Shown: positions 1 through 10,929 of the stretch, piece by piece | Numbering within the stretch: the first letter of the stretch is position 1 | How the letters are laid out: every line of letters starts with the position of its first letter | From: Orthonyx spaldingii | Taxonomy: Eukaryota; Chordata; Aves; Passeriformes; Orthonychidae | NCBI GenBank assembly: GCA_013397795.1 | Contig: VZTJ01004198.1 | Coordinates: 568,265 to 632,264 of the forward strand | Length of the DNA: 64,000 bases | Direction of reading: 5' to 3' | The notes under the pieces: generated by a model | The model's input: only the letters and a program-made list of their open reading frames with translations | Database searches by the model: none | What the model was told of the DNA's origin: nothing | Translations under genes and position numbers: made by a program

Positions 1-243
1 GGTCCCGGCTCCGGCCCCGGTCCCGGCCCCGCCACCTGCCCCGGCCCCGCCGCCTGCCCCGGCCCCGCCACCTGTCCCCCGCCGCACTCGGGAACACGGG
101 GCTGCGGGAAGTGCCACAGTGGGTGGGCAGAGGGGACGGTGGAGGCAGCAGGAGAGCGCCGCGTCCGCCGTGTCCCGCTGCTCACCGGGGTCCTGCTGCA
201 TCCCGCTGAGCAGCGAGTCAGGGCAGACGCTCCTCCACGGCAT
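1..243 (-). CDS. Candidate first coding exon or edge-truncated open frame, unrecognised
   Basis: From an ATG at 243-241 the minus strand stays open for 81 codons to the window edge, so the frame is partial. A second in-frame ATG lies at 201-199. A good splice-donor match (G|GTGAG, last exon base at 186) would end a short exon encoding about 19 residues (MPWRSVCPDSLLSGMQQDP). Without splicing, the frame continues into a Gly/Ala-rich stretch encoded by the 18-bp minisatellite. The position inside a CpG island and the donor site favour a 5' exon of a gene lying to the left. The open frame itself is weak evidence, because GC-rich DNA has few stop codons. The product matches nothing I know, and the region could equally be 5' UTR plus intron. 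Confidence 0.15.
   Translation of the reverse strand, partial: MPWRSVCPDSLLSGMQQDPGEQRDTADAALSCCLHRPLCPPTVALPAAPCSRVRRGTGGGAGAGGGAGAGGGAGTGAGAGT
27..80. repeat. 18-bp GC-rich minisatellite, three copies
   Basis: Three head-to-tail 18-base units (27-44, 45-62, 63-80) share the core CCCCGCCACCTGCCCCGG with only a few changes. Bases 1-26 are a related, shorter C/G motif repeat. Read on the minus strand in the frame of the candidate exon, the units encode Gly/Ala-rich six-residue repeats. Such arrays are common in avian CpG islands and mutate quickly in length. Confidence 0.85.
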
Positions 244-250
244 CCCAGGA

Positions 251-3200
251 GGAGCCAGCAGTACTTTTCTGCACCTGTCAAGTGACATACAAACACAAGC
301 TTCTCACGGGACTATGTCTGGCAAAATGCTTAAACTAAGCGCTGAAGTGTCGCCTCACGGGCATGGCCAGGCAGACCTGTGTGCTGGCCACAGAGTGGAC
401 ACGCGAGTGGTCTTGGGTTAGGTGGGTTGTGTGTCAGTAGCAAAGTGCTCGCACTATGCGGGACTGAACGCCGACTGGCCACGTTCAGTCTTCACCCATC
501 AGAAGGAATTTATGGCCTGTTAATTCCTTCTTGCTGAACTAGATGGAGACCTGTCCCAGAAGTACAGAGCGTAAATGTAGTTTTGTGTCTCTGCTCAGAA
601 TCTTGCCATTCTATTGTTGCAAGCTTCCCAGTTTGCAGCATGCACATCATTTCCTCACCAGCTTCCTCAGGAACGGGACAAGAGTTGTCCAAAACGCTGA
701 ACACTGCCCTCTGCTATGCAAATGTGGCTCATACATCCCTGAGGTGCTGCTACAGCTGCCACTCACCCAGGTGCCTGTCACACGGACTTTGGGACATGCA
801 ACCCAATGTACCTGTGGGTCCTGAGTGCTCCATTTCTGCCTGTGGCCAAGGCCAGGCCTCTGGCTGTAGTTTCCCAAAGACCCCAAGGACCTGCAATTCC
901 CCCAGGTGCAGTTTGTGCTTCTCCAAAAGTGACTGTGCATGTCTGTGCCTCCCATTCCTGTGAAATGGAAAAATGAACGAATGATGAGCCTCCTCATGGG
1001 AGGCTAGGCAGCTTGCTTAAGTTTTGTGTAACTTATTACAAGAATCCTAAATAAAAGGAAAAATTAAAATCTCATTTTATGTTTTTCTTTATCTGGTTTT
1101 GAATAGGTTAGTTTAGAGCAATCTAATCAGATGCCTGGTTTGCAGTGCGTCATCTTTAGCTGAAGTCAACAGCAAGGTAATTCAGCATTTTAGCATCTGA
1201 AGGGAAACGTGTGCTCCAGCCCTCATAAAGCCATGTTCATCCACTAGCCTGATTAATAACTTCTTTGGCATTCCATGGTGCTCAGTCCAGGGAAAATTAC
1301 TGAGTAGATATTTACTATATTGTCAAACTTATTTTGAACTATTCATGTGGGCCTCTCACCACCTCTCTGTGCAGTTATGCAATCTTGAAAACCACAAATT
1401 AAAGCCTCTAAAGAGACGCAATAACAAATTGTGGTAGCTCTGAAGAAACCCCCAGGAAAAAAATTGATCTCTCAAAGTGACCTCTTCAAACTCTGCTGAC
1501 AGACAAAAGCCTGAGTAAACAGATGGGTTTGCAACCCTGAATATCAACAAACTTTGCTCTACTAGATCAGTGAGAGATATTCCGAGGTAAAAAAGCTATT
1601 TGGTCTTATATACTCTATTTGTAGCTTGATAGGGACTTTGGAAATGACTTTTTCTCCATTCCCTGGAAACAGCTTTGCTTTGTTTTTATAGCTTGAAGGA
1701 AACCTTTGAATTGGGATTTCCTATTCAGCTGTGGATAGAGCAGAGAACTGAAGCATTTTGCTTCACTAGCCCACTGCTACACTTTGCTGCCACAGGAGAA
1801 TTCAAGCGTGTCCTGAGGCCACTGTTTCACAGGGAAACAAACGGTGGCTCTGCCTCAGCCGAGGTGCAGCTCTCATGTAATAACTCCGTGGGAAAGGGTG
1901 GAATTCCTTCTGCAGCCCTTTGGTTCTCGGAAGGTTTGAAGTGACATCTTGCTGCTGTTCTCACGTCTGTGTTAAGCTGGGTGGTTTTCAAAATCCTGTG
2001 TTTTCACTTGGGTAAACCCCCCCTCTGCTTCCCAAGGGCTATACCTCCCAGGTGGAGCTTGGATTATTTTTAGGTGTGTGAAGGTAGCCAGTCTTTCTAG
2101 GAATCCATATCACTGATATTAATAGTGTGAGAACTTATGTCTTCCTGTACACTGAGGATTTCATAGAATATATCCTAAAATATGGGTTTTACAATGGCAC
2201 ATCTGGCTACGGGTGGTTTTTACTCTTCTGCATGTGGTCTGTGGTTCAGCAGTCACTAACTTAAAAATACATAAGTTTGTGTGTGTGTGTCCTCGCACAA
2301 GTGCACATACATGGTTCACATTATTTCCTTTTTTCTGAGAACTTTATAGCTGTAGTTTTTCTTCATTTGATAAATGTAATTTATAACTCTTTTAAAGTTC
2401 TTTTCATAAACAGGAGCTACAAAATAAATTCAGCAACTTATAAAAGCAAAACCTCAAAAAGCTGAAATTAAAACCATCAGGTCTGCTTTGATGTAGAGGA
2501 TGTGTTGAAATGGTATATTTACATGTTTATTTTCTATTTTATAATTTCCTGCACAAAGGCACGCAATACTTTCTGACAGGAACTGAAATGTATTTTGGAA
2601 GAGTTCCACCTCTCATGTCATCTAAGCTCCATGTCGTTAATGTGGTAGAACTCTATGTGAAGGAAATGAAAAAGACTTTCCTGAAATAAGAGCTGGACAA
2701 TTTCTACTCATGTAAGTGGCTCCCCAGTGACTGAAGAGAGGTGCAGTGGTGCAGTGGTAAATTACTCACCTGTCTGGTATCTGTAAGAGGTGGGTAAATG
2801 TTATAGTGCTGAAATTGGTCGTGGATAAACTCCATTTGCAGTTGTTTGCTTATAATGACACCTCTGGAAAAAAGTTACCATATGCTGGAGTCTGTGCATG
2901 GGTCTGGCTGTCTCTGGAGCTGCCTCAATCTTTCACCACTTTTAGATGACACCTGTTTTTCTTTTTCTCCCTTCCGCCTTTTTTTTCTTTTTTTAATAAA
3001 ATATATATGACTCAGAAAAAATGTACAAAGCCAAACACCTAGGCAATGCCTAGAGTAGGTTTGAGTATGGAAAGAAAAAAAGTGCTGTGCTCAGATTTGT
3101 CTATAAAATCACTAGCAGAGCCATGGACTTAGAATCTCCTACCCACCCTGTCACTCTCACCTTCAGATACATGACAAGTGTGTCATATATGACAAAGAGG

Positions 3201-6200
3201 CTCCCTGCACTGAAGCTTTTAAAGTTTTTCCCTCACTTTTTGCTGACTCTGGGTTGAACTGGGAAAGAGTTGTTTGATTTGGAGGGAGGACTGATTCCAC
3301 AGCCTCAGGTCTGTTAGTGCAATGCTCAGGTCTCATCTCACCCAGCCTAAGTGGAAACCAACATTTTCTTGAGTCTGTGAGCCTTCTACCAAGGGTTTTC
3401 CATGAGACCAAGTGTACAGTTCCCCTGATGTGTTAGTGGGTTTCTGCACCTGCCTCTCCATGGCTTCTCCCCAGTGCCCCTGTTGTGCCAGCAGCCTGTC
3501 AGGCTGGGGTAGAAACTAGATAACGAAAAGGTTGTGGATTAAAGAATTCTGATTTTAAACCCAGATGGTTTTGGTGAGTAGGTTTACTTTAGAATCCCCA
3601 AAATACTGTCTAATAGCATAACTTTCAGTGCAACTTGAATGATAAAAGTGAAACTTTCCATCCCATTAGTCCTTCCTCACTTCTCCTTGTACTGTGTCTT
3701 GTGTGATCCTGCAGTGACCTGCAGTGATATGCTTTGGGGACTAAGGGGGCAGAAGAGCTTGGCTTTAGAAAAAAAGAGTTATTTCCTGACAGGTTAGTTC
3801 CCTAAACTTGCTAATGATGAAAAGAAATGATCACCTGTGATGCAGGGGAGGCATAAGAGAAATGCCTACAGCTTGTGGCCAAGGCAGTGCTAACAGGACC
3901 ATCCCATCAGACTGACTTAGCAAAGTTATCCATCTGTCCCTGTGTGGAATTGCATAGTGGGAATGTGTTAAGAGCAGAAACAAGTTTCACTGCAAATGTG
4001 TGTAACCATACCCTTTTGTGTAGTGGAAGGGCATAGGAGATGTACAGGAGGTGACAATGGCTGTCCCAAGGTCCTGCTGGGCAGCGTAGCTGGATGGGGT
4101 GCACAGCCAGCTGCTGGGGGGAGCCAGCAACATGAACTTCAACAGCAGCTGCTAACTGCTAACACTTCCATCAGTGGGAAATCAGATTGTCCAGAACCCC
4201 GTGTGCCAAGTACATGCCTGCTACCCACCAAGCAAACCGCTCGAAAGCTGCTGTGGCTCAAGAGCACAGGCTGGAGCCCCTGGTAGTACGGTGTAATTAC
4301 AGTCATCTGAATGGTTTGCTCTGCAGCAAAGACAGCAGTCCAGTCCAGAAGTGGAACCCCGCAGAGTTATAGTTAAGCAGCAACTTTATACACAATGAAT
4401 ACAGATGAAGTCCTTGGCAGAAAACAGAAAACACTTCTACCATTGTCTTTGTTTCAGGTGTGCTGTAGATGAGGATAAGGAGATGCAATTTGCTTGAATC
4501 TAAATCTCTAAGAAGGTTGTAACAAAGTTCACCACGTGCAGTGTTTTACAACAGAATATGTTTCAGCACATGACATAAAAATTCAATACACTAACACTGT
4601 AGAGAGATGGACACAGCAGGCTGCTAACTCAGGTTAGTTTTTCATCTTTTAAAAGGCAGCATAGCAAGAGCATTTTCTCAAAATGTTACTGGGATGGTTT
4701 TGAGTTGAAAGACTGGGTCCAGCCTCTGTCAGGGTAAGGGGAACACCACTCCTTTGAGATCCTTTGCCGTGGGGGGTTCTCACTACTACCTGGCAGTCTT
4801 TGTCACAGGCTGGTTCTCAGAGCCCCAAGGTTTGTGTGATGAAAGCTGTGAGTGATCAGCAGCAAAACTCCTGGCGCTTTCCTCGTGATTGTGATTTTGC
4901 CCCAAGCCATGTAGTATGATAACAGACAAAAGGAAGTCTGAAAACTCAGGATCCAATATTCATCATCTCCCTTTCCTTAGCAAGTGCAGTAGAATATTAA
5001 GAATTTGAATATAATGTAATAATTCTCAGGTTTTAAGGCGATTGCATGTGCCCTGCCTGAAACGATACACACATTTGAATTTTCAATCTCTAACAGACTC
5101 AGAGGGGAAGGCAGGAAAAAATAGCATTTAAAAAAACATTTATTCAAGGAAAATCTTTAGGGATCATGTATAGGATAATCTTCTTCAGGGTGACCCTCAT
5201 TTTCTACAATATAATGGTTTTACCCAGCAGTGGTTTAATGGTTTTGAATAAGCTGTAGAGTGGAGGAACAAACACTTTGGTGAGAATGGAGGAGTTTACC
5301 CAGAAAGGCAGGAGTATCAGCCTACTTTGAATATAGAATGGAGATGATTATTCTGCTGACCTGTTATCCCCACCATCACTAAAATGTATATTATGAACAT
5401 AACGGTGTCTGGTTTGGTGTAAATGATTGCTGTAACCATGACTGACTCGTTCAAAGCCAGTGGCATGGCAAGCAGGAGGCTGGAAGGCACCATTACTATG
5501 CACTGAGGCTCTCGTCAAACAACTTTCTTGCTTCAAGCCTTTTATTTGAACATAAATGTTTGTGAAGTTTTCCAGTGATTTTTTTTCCTGGCATTCACCC
5601 CACGACTTATTATTTTTAGCCATGTAAAATGGCATTATGCAATTGCTGAACTTGTTTCTTTCAGCCCGTGATGATTTATAAGACTTAATTTCCAGGATAC
5701 TCCCTTGAAGTTACCTTCTCTTTGTGACCTCAGGATTTCTCTTCCCAGATCTTTGGTATTTATTTTTACTATTTCTGTGGTCGAGGTTTGGCAATGTTGT
5801 TTTGGATTAATGACAAACATACATAAGAACTGGAAGGAATACATGTCTTAATCTCCTAATTTAATGTGTGGATTGTTTATCAATAGTAGAAAGAAGTTTC
5901 TGGACAGGTTTAACACATCCTAATAACAGGTCTCCACAGCCAGATAGAAAGATTTTGATGTATCTGAACTTCATGTAATTCTTCACTTGTTCCAAAATAG
6001 ATGAAATTTGCTTATTTTATATTGCAATGCAGTATTACTTTCTCAGACTTTGCCCAGAAAGAATTGGAAGTGGAAGTCAGTTAGTCTGGACAAGTATGCG
6101 TTGTTTATATGGAATATTTTAATTGACATAAAATTGTGTAAACCTTCTAGCTCCTCTGCTCTTGGATGAAGAAAAGATCTTTGGCATAACGAGATCCTGA

Positions 6201-7925
6201 ATTGCTGTTCTATTTTTTACTTTTATGCAGGAAATTGCAAATAATTTAATGCTCAAATGAAATTACTCAGCATTTTACTCAGTTGTTGAATTTTCCTCGT
6301 AAGCAGTATATTTTGCTTTCATCATATACCCAGTAATTTTTAAACTTGCATCTTCTTATTTTTGATTTCTCTGTGTATTCTCATCTACTTTCATGGTTTA
6401 TTTACTCAGGCTTAATTCCTTCACTACACAGCCTACTGTGAACAAAGTATTCCTTTGAAAATGATTAACTTTGCACTTTGTTTACAGTGTAGTCTTGCAA
6501 TGTTATATCTGATACTCATTAGCAGGAAAACAGAAATAAAAGGAGAAACATTAGTTATCACTGCAAATCATTTTGAATTCACTGGGATCAGGATCTGACC
6601 TGAAATGTTTTGGTTAGCTCAACAGCTCAAGTTGATTTGAAGGGTCTCAATGTTTATGCCTAACAGTGCGTCCTCCTATGACTTTTTATTTTTAACTGCT
6701 CAACAGTTCTCACTTTCTGTGAATTTTAAAGTTATTCTTAGACTAAGCAATATAGTCTCTTCACAGGGAAAAACTGTGACAAGCATATCTATGTGATACA
6801 GCTCATCATTTCTGAGGGCACATCACTTCTACCTGAAGCTCTAGCAGGAAAAAAAACAACCAAAGACGAAATGGTTACTTTTAAACTTAGTGAATTGGAA
6901 CTCAAAATTTCATATCTATCTTCAATGTGTGAATTATTCTGGGTACCTGGAATGGTCCACCCTTCTCTGTGGAACTTAATTTAATGGCCACAATACTAAC
7001 CCGTTGCTACTCTGTCTTACTTGAAACCAAGTCTGAATTTCTTAAAACAAGAGAATAATGCCTTTCTAGAAAAGTATTAATAACTCCTTTTTAAAAATGA
7101 GAATCATATACTTACATATGCAAATAAAATGGATCAAAGTGATATAAGTCCACTTGTATAAATGAGAAAGAGCTCTGAAATGCACATTTATTGCAAACAA
7201 ACTCTGGATTTGCTAGGTAATGACGGAATAGTTTTTTTAAGAACAATTATGTTGTATTTGGAAAACCTGACCTTTTCTCTCTTAACTAATTTTAATTGGC
7301 ATGATGCGCCCACTGAGCAAAAAACACCCCAAATAAACAAGAAAGACAGCAGCAAAATATAAAAATAAACTAGGGGTAAAGTATCTTAGCTGATGAAATC
7401 ACAGACAAAAGCCTCTGAAGCCTTTTTTACAAATACCTTCTTCAAAGTGGGGTGATCCTCAAGCAGTTGTGGCCCGTGCCTATTCCTTGGCCTCTTCTAC
7501 AGTTGTTGACATTGCACTGCCAATGAAGCAGCTGTCACTTTTTACCAGTGTAATGCCTGCCAGCAGCTGGCTCAGAAGTGCTGCTTTTAATTAAATTTCT
7601 GATTTCAATTGGCTTTTGGTTTGCAGTTCACAGCTAACAGAGATTTTCAGGGTGCGGTCTTATGGGGCATCTCTGGGTGTTTCAGACACCCTTGTGGCAC
7701 AGAGATCTGTTCAGAAAAATCAAGCATCACCTTAAAATTAGTTACAGTTTTCCTCCATTTCTTGTGAGAGCTCTTCCAGGATCTCGCTGCTATAATGGAT
7801 AGAATTATTCATATTTTCAGCTTAAATGTATCTATGGCATATTTACACTGCTTGTTGGTGTGCCAACATTGTCTCTTTGCTGAGGCTGTCATCCTGTTTC
7901 CCCTTTCTCTGTGAGTTAAAGAATT
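251..7925. other. Non-coding unique DNA
   Basis: No exon, RNA gene or clear mobile element was recognised here. Open frames are short and overlap on both strands, as expected by chance. A plus-strand frame at 583-963 (126 codons, Cys/Ser-rich) is followed by an AATAAA at 1050-1055. That is compatible with a short non-coding transcript leaving the CpG island, but does not show one. A (GT)n run lies at 2278-2290 and a T-rich tract at about 2978-2996. The stretch looks like ordinary intergenic or intronic sequence. Confidence 0.6.
2278..2290. repeat. (GT)n microsatellite
   Basis: Six to seven uninterrupted GT units follow an A/T-rich lead-in. It is short, so probably only weakly polymorphic. 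Confidence 0.8.
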
Positions 7926-7998
7926 GTAGAATCATTAGATTGGAAAAGAGCTTTAAGATCATTGAGGGCCGTCCTACCCCCTCAGGCACCTCTCCAGT
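7926..7998 (-). mobile_element. CR1 LINE 3' end fragment
   Basis: The plus strand reads GAATCATTAGATTGG, then AAAAGAGCTTTAAGATCATTGAGG and a C-rich stretch. This is the reverse complement of the avian CR1 3' terminus. Only about 70 bases remain, so the copy is a severely 5'-truncated insertion, which is the usual form for CR1. It has no coding capacity. Confidence 0.8.
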
Positions 7999-9708
7999 GG
8001 GACTAACAAGCCAAACTCTTGTGGGGTGCATCTGCACTCATGGGGACGGGCAGATCCGGGCTCTCTGCTAACAATCACAGTGAGCTCGGGCACGAATTGG
8101 CCCTCACCCGGTGCTGTAGGGCTATGGCAGTGTAATGCTAAGCCTGAGCTGGTGAGTTCTGCAGGAGACTTCATTAGCACTGATTTAATTCAGGCCATGT
8201 GGATTCTGGGACAGTATGAGGCCAACTGAGGCTCACATCGGTCTGCACCTGTTTGTTCAGATGTGTGCACAGTCTGTTCTCATGAGATGGATTTTCCATT
8301 TCTCTGATCCTTCTAGAAGCAATTTTCTGCACCTGTTTCATGACAAGTCTATTTTCCTGCATTATATAGAAAGGAATTAATTGGAGAACAAAAGATGGCT
8401 CTACCCTCTCCTCCTTTTCCTTGAATTAGCACTGCTTGGCACAGCATATGGTCACTGGTTCAGCACAATCATCGTCATCAGTCAGGTTGACATCTGGAAG
8501 TCACAGACAAACACAGATGCAGCTTGACAGCTGAACACCTGGGCAAGGAGTGCGGCATGTCAGGGCCATGCTGGCTGTCCCCTACGTGTGCTGTGTTATC
8601 TCAGTGCTGCTGTGCAATATGGCTTGGCCCTACCGGAAACCCAAAGGACAAATGAAAAGTTTGGGTACATTTTGTTCCGAAGCCTCTCTTGTTGCATCAG
8701 CCACACACCACAGAGTCAACCCATCTTGGTGAGCCCGGTGTGACCGAAGGGGCTGGGGCGGATTGTGCACTCGCTGGCCATCTGTGTTCACGTTTCCCAC
8801 AGGCTGGATTCCCTGCTCATGCGGTGCACGGCACGGGATTTCCCAGGCACAAACATGGGAGCCCAGGCACATGCTCGGGGGCCGTGTGACAGGGCTGTGG
8901 CTGTGGAACTCCCCCATATGGAGCACAGCTGTGTCTGTCCTTGAAAGGAGTGACCTAAATTTTACACAGTATTCCAGTGATGTATGACCAGCACATCCCT
9001 CACTGCTGGAAATACCCCATGTGTTTTTGAATTCTACTTGTTTACCATTGCTGCCTCTCTTTAGGAGCTTATACTAACCCTGACTTTGACTGAACCATCT
9101 AGAGTTTTCTCCTCCACGTGCAGCTGGCAAGTGCCCAGTTTATTGTGATATTTTTTGCTGCCAGCTTCATGAATTTCAGCTAGGGAGTTCTGGATTTCAT
9201 CCTGTTTGTACTGCTTCAGTCCTTGAAGTCGATTAGTTCTTCCAGTGAAATACTCCAGTCCTGTTCTGTACACTTGCAGATTTCATAAAGTTATTCCCAA
9301 TTTTTGCACCCCAGTGCTCTATGTCATATATATGGTCTGCTGACCATATTCTAGTATTTTATTTTGATCATAATCAGCAGATAGCAGATAACCTTAGCTG
9401 ATGTAACTGTCACAGCTTTTGCTATCAAAATAGTGCTGGTAGTGTTCCCAGCTAAGGTTCTGCCAGAATGTAATTAGAAATGTACCTTTAAAATGTGATC
9501 TTTCTTTAACTACTGTAAACATCTTTTAAAAGAATTCCAAAGGCTTTGCTTAAAAATAAAACCGTGCTTATGAAACAGTTACTCTTAGACCAAATTAACA
9601 CTAAGGATGTAACATAATATTAAAGGTACTACAATATTAAAGGTTTAGATTTCCATTATGAGGAATATTTGCCCTTGTTTAACTCAGCTGCAACTTTTTC
9701 CTATATAC
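7999..9708. other. Non-coding DNA, possible degraded coding-like patch
   Basis: No gene was recognised. The interval 8500-8930 is somewhat GC-richer and holds overlapping frames on both strands, the longest 98 codons on the minus strand. A minus-strand frame at 9061-9273 (70 codons) has a mixed, charged composition and is preceded, in a second frame up to about 9325, by another short open stretch. This might be a decayed coding relic, but I cannot name a source. Confidence 0.5.
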
Positions 9709-10075
9709 AGAATCATTTAGGTTGGAAAAGAACTGCAATATCATGGAGTCCAACCTTGTCAACTAAACCATAGCACTAAGTGCCATGTCCAGTTGTTTCT
9801 TGAAAATCTGCACAGATGATGACTCCACCACTTTTCTGGGAAGTCCATTTCAATGCCTGATAACCCTTTCAGAGAAGAAATTCTTCCTGATGCAGCTTGA
9901 GGTCATTTCCTCTTCTTGGCACTGGTTGCTGTGAGAAGAGGCTGATTCCCAGCTGGCTGCAACTTCCTTTCAGGTAGTTGTAGAGAGCAATAAGATTTCC
10001 CCTGAGCCTCCTTTTCTTCAGGCTAAACAACCCAGCTCCCTCAACTGTTCCTCATTTGACTTCCGGTGACCCCAG
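9709..10075 (-). mobile_element. CR1 LINE 3' fragment
   Basis: The plus strand starts with AGAATCATTTAGGTTGGAAA and ends near CAGGCTAAACAACCCAGCTC followed by CCTCAACTGTTCCTCAT. Both are hallmark segments of the avian CR1 3' untranslated region and the end of ORF2, read in reverse complement. The copy is about 365 bases, 5'-truncated, and diverged by point changes. No reverse transcriptase reading frame survives. Confidence 0.95.
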
Positions 10076-10913
10076 CTATTGTGACAAAGCACACACCTCT
10101 TTCTTGAGTCAGATGCCAAAGAGATATTGCAACAATCAGTCCTGACATCAGTCCCTTCCAAGAGTGGTGTTGAAGTTGGCCTTTAAAGCGGTTTTATGTT
10201 GTTAGCTTAAGAACTGGGCATTATGTTGCTATTTTCTTTATGCCACAAGGGCGGTCTGGTTCCCATCCCCTTTCTCCAGCTTTCTGACTGTGAAGAAAAC
10301 TGAAGAAATATAAACCAAATGCAGCAGTGCATCTGAAAGCAGTCTAGGTAACAACTCCAAGAGACAAGCTGGGCCACATCTCGCATATGTTCAGCACTGA
10401 TGACTGAAGTGTTGACATTGTCATGGTGACAATTAAGAAGTAAGAAGGGGAGAATCCTAGATCTGGCTCATTTAATGGGAATATTTTGGTTCTAATATCC
10501 ATCTCTTGCTAAGAACCACCCAAATTTAGTCCTAGCAGGCTCCATGAATATGAACCCTTTTTAGGGGGGAACCAAGCTGGAAAAGTGTGTGTACTGAGAG
10601 AACAGAAAGGGGTCCTGTGCTGAGCAGCCCTGTTTTTTGAGAGCAGCAGCTCATCTGGGTAATCAGGACAGAAGTTCCTTAGCTAGTGGGTGCCACCATC
10701 ACTTTGGCCAGTTGGTGTCTGAAAGGAGAGAATGAAATCTGAGCACGTGGCAACAGGAAGAAATGACGCAGCCTCTAGCATTTAATGAATCACTTTTAGA
10801 GGTGTTTGGAACTTTTTCTCATTTCTAGGTTCTAATCAGTCAGAGAAGGATTTTATAAATTTTTTGTCCTCCATTTTGTGTGTAAAAATGATTTATTTTA
10901 TTTGGTGTTACAC

Positions 10914-10929
10914 TTTTTTTTTTTTTTTT
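10914..10929. repeat. Poly-T tract (T16)
   Basis: This is an uninterrupted T run followed by CCTTTAG. The pyrimidine run plus AG resembles a 3' splice site, but no downstream exon with a donor was recognised. Confidence 0.85.

Larger units (their letters stand above)
1..250. promoter_or_regulatory. CpG island, candidate promoter
   Basis: The first 250 bases are dense in C, G and CpG dinucleotides, in sharp contrast with the AT-leaning DNA that follows. CpG islands of this kind normally mark promoters and first exons in birds. The island is cut by the window edge, so its full size is unknown. The minus strand carries a candidate first exon within it. No TATA box or other core element was recognised. 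A purely repeat-driven GC patch is the alternative, because part of it (27-80) is a minisatellite. Confidence 0.65.

Noticed and set aside
8925..9055. Possible L3-like text around ACACAGTATTCCAG
   Set aside because: A single short match without further ordered landmarks, so not enough to call an element.
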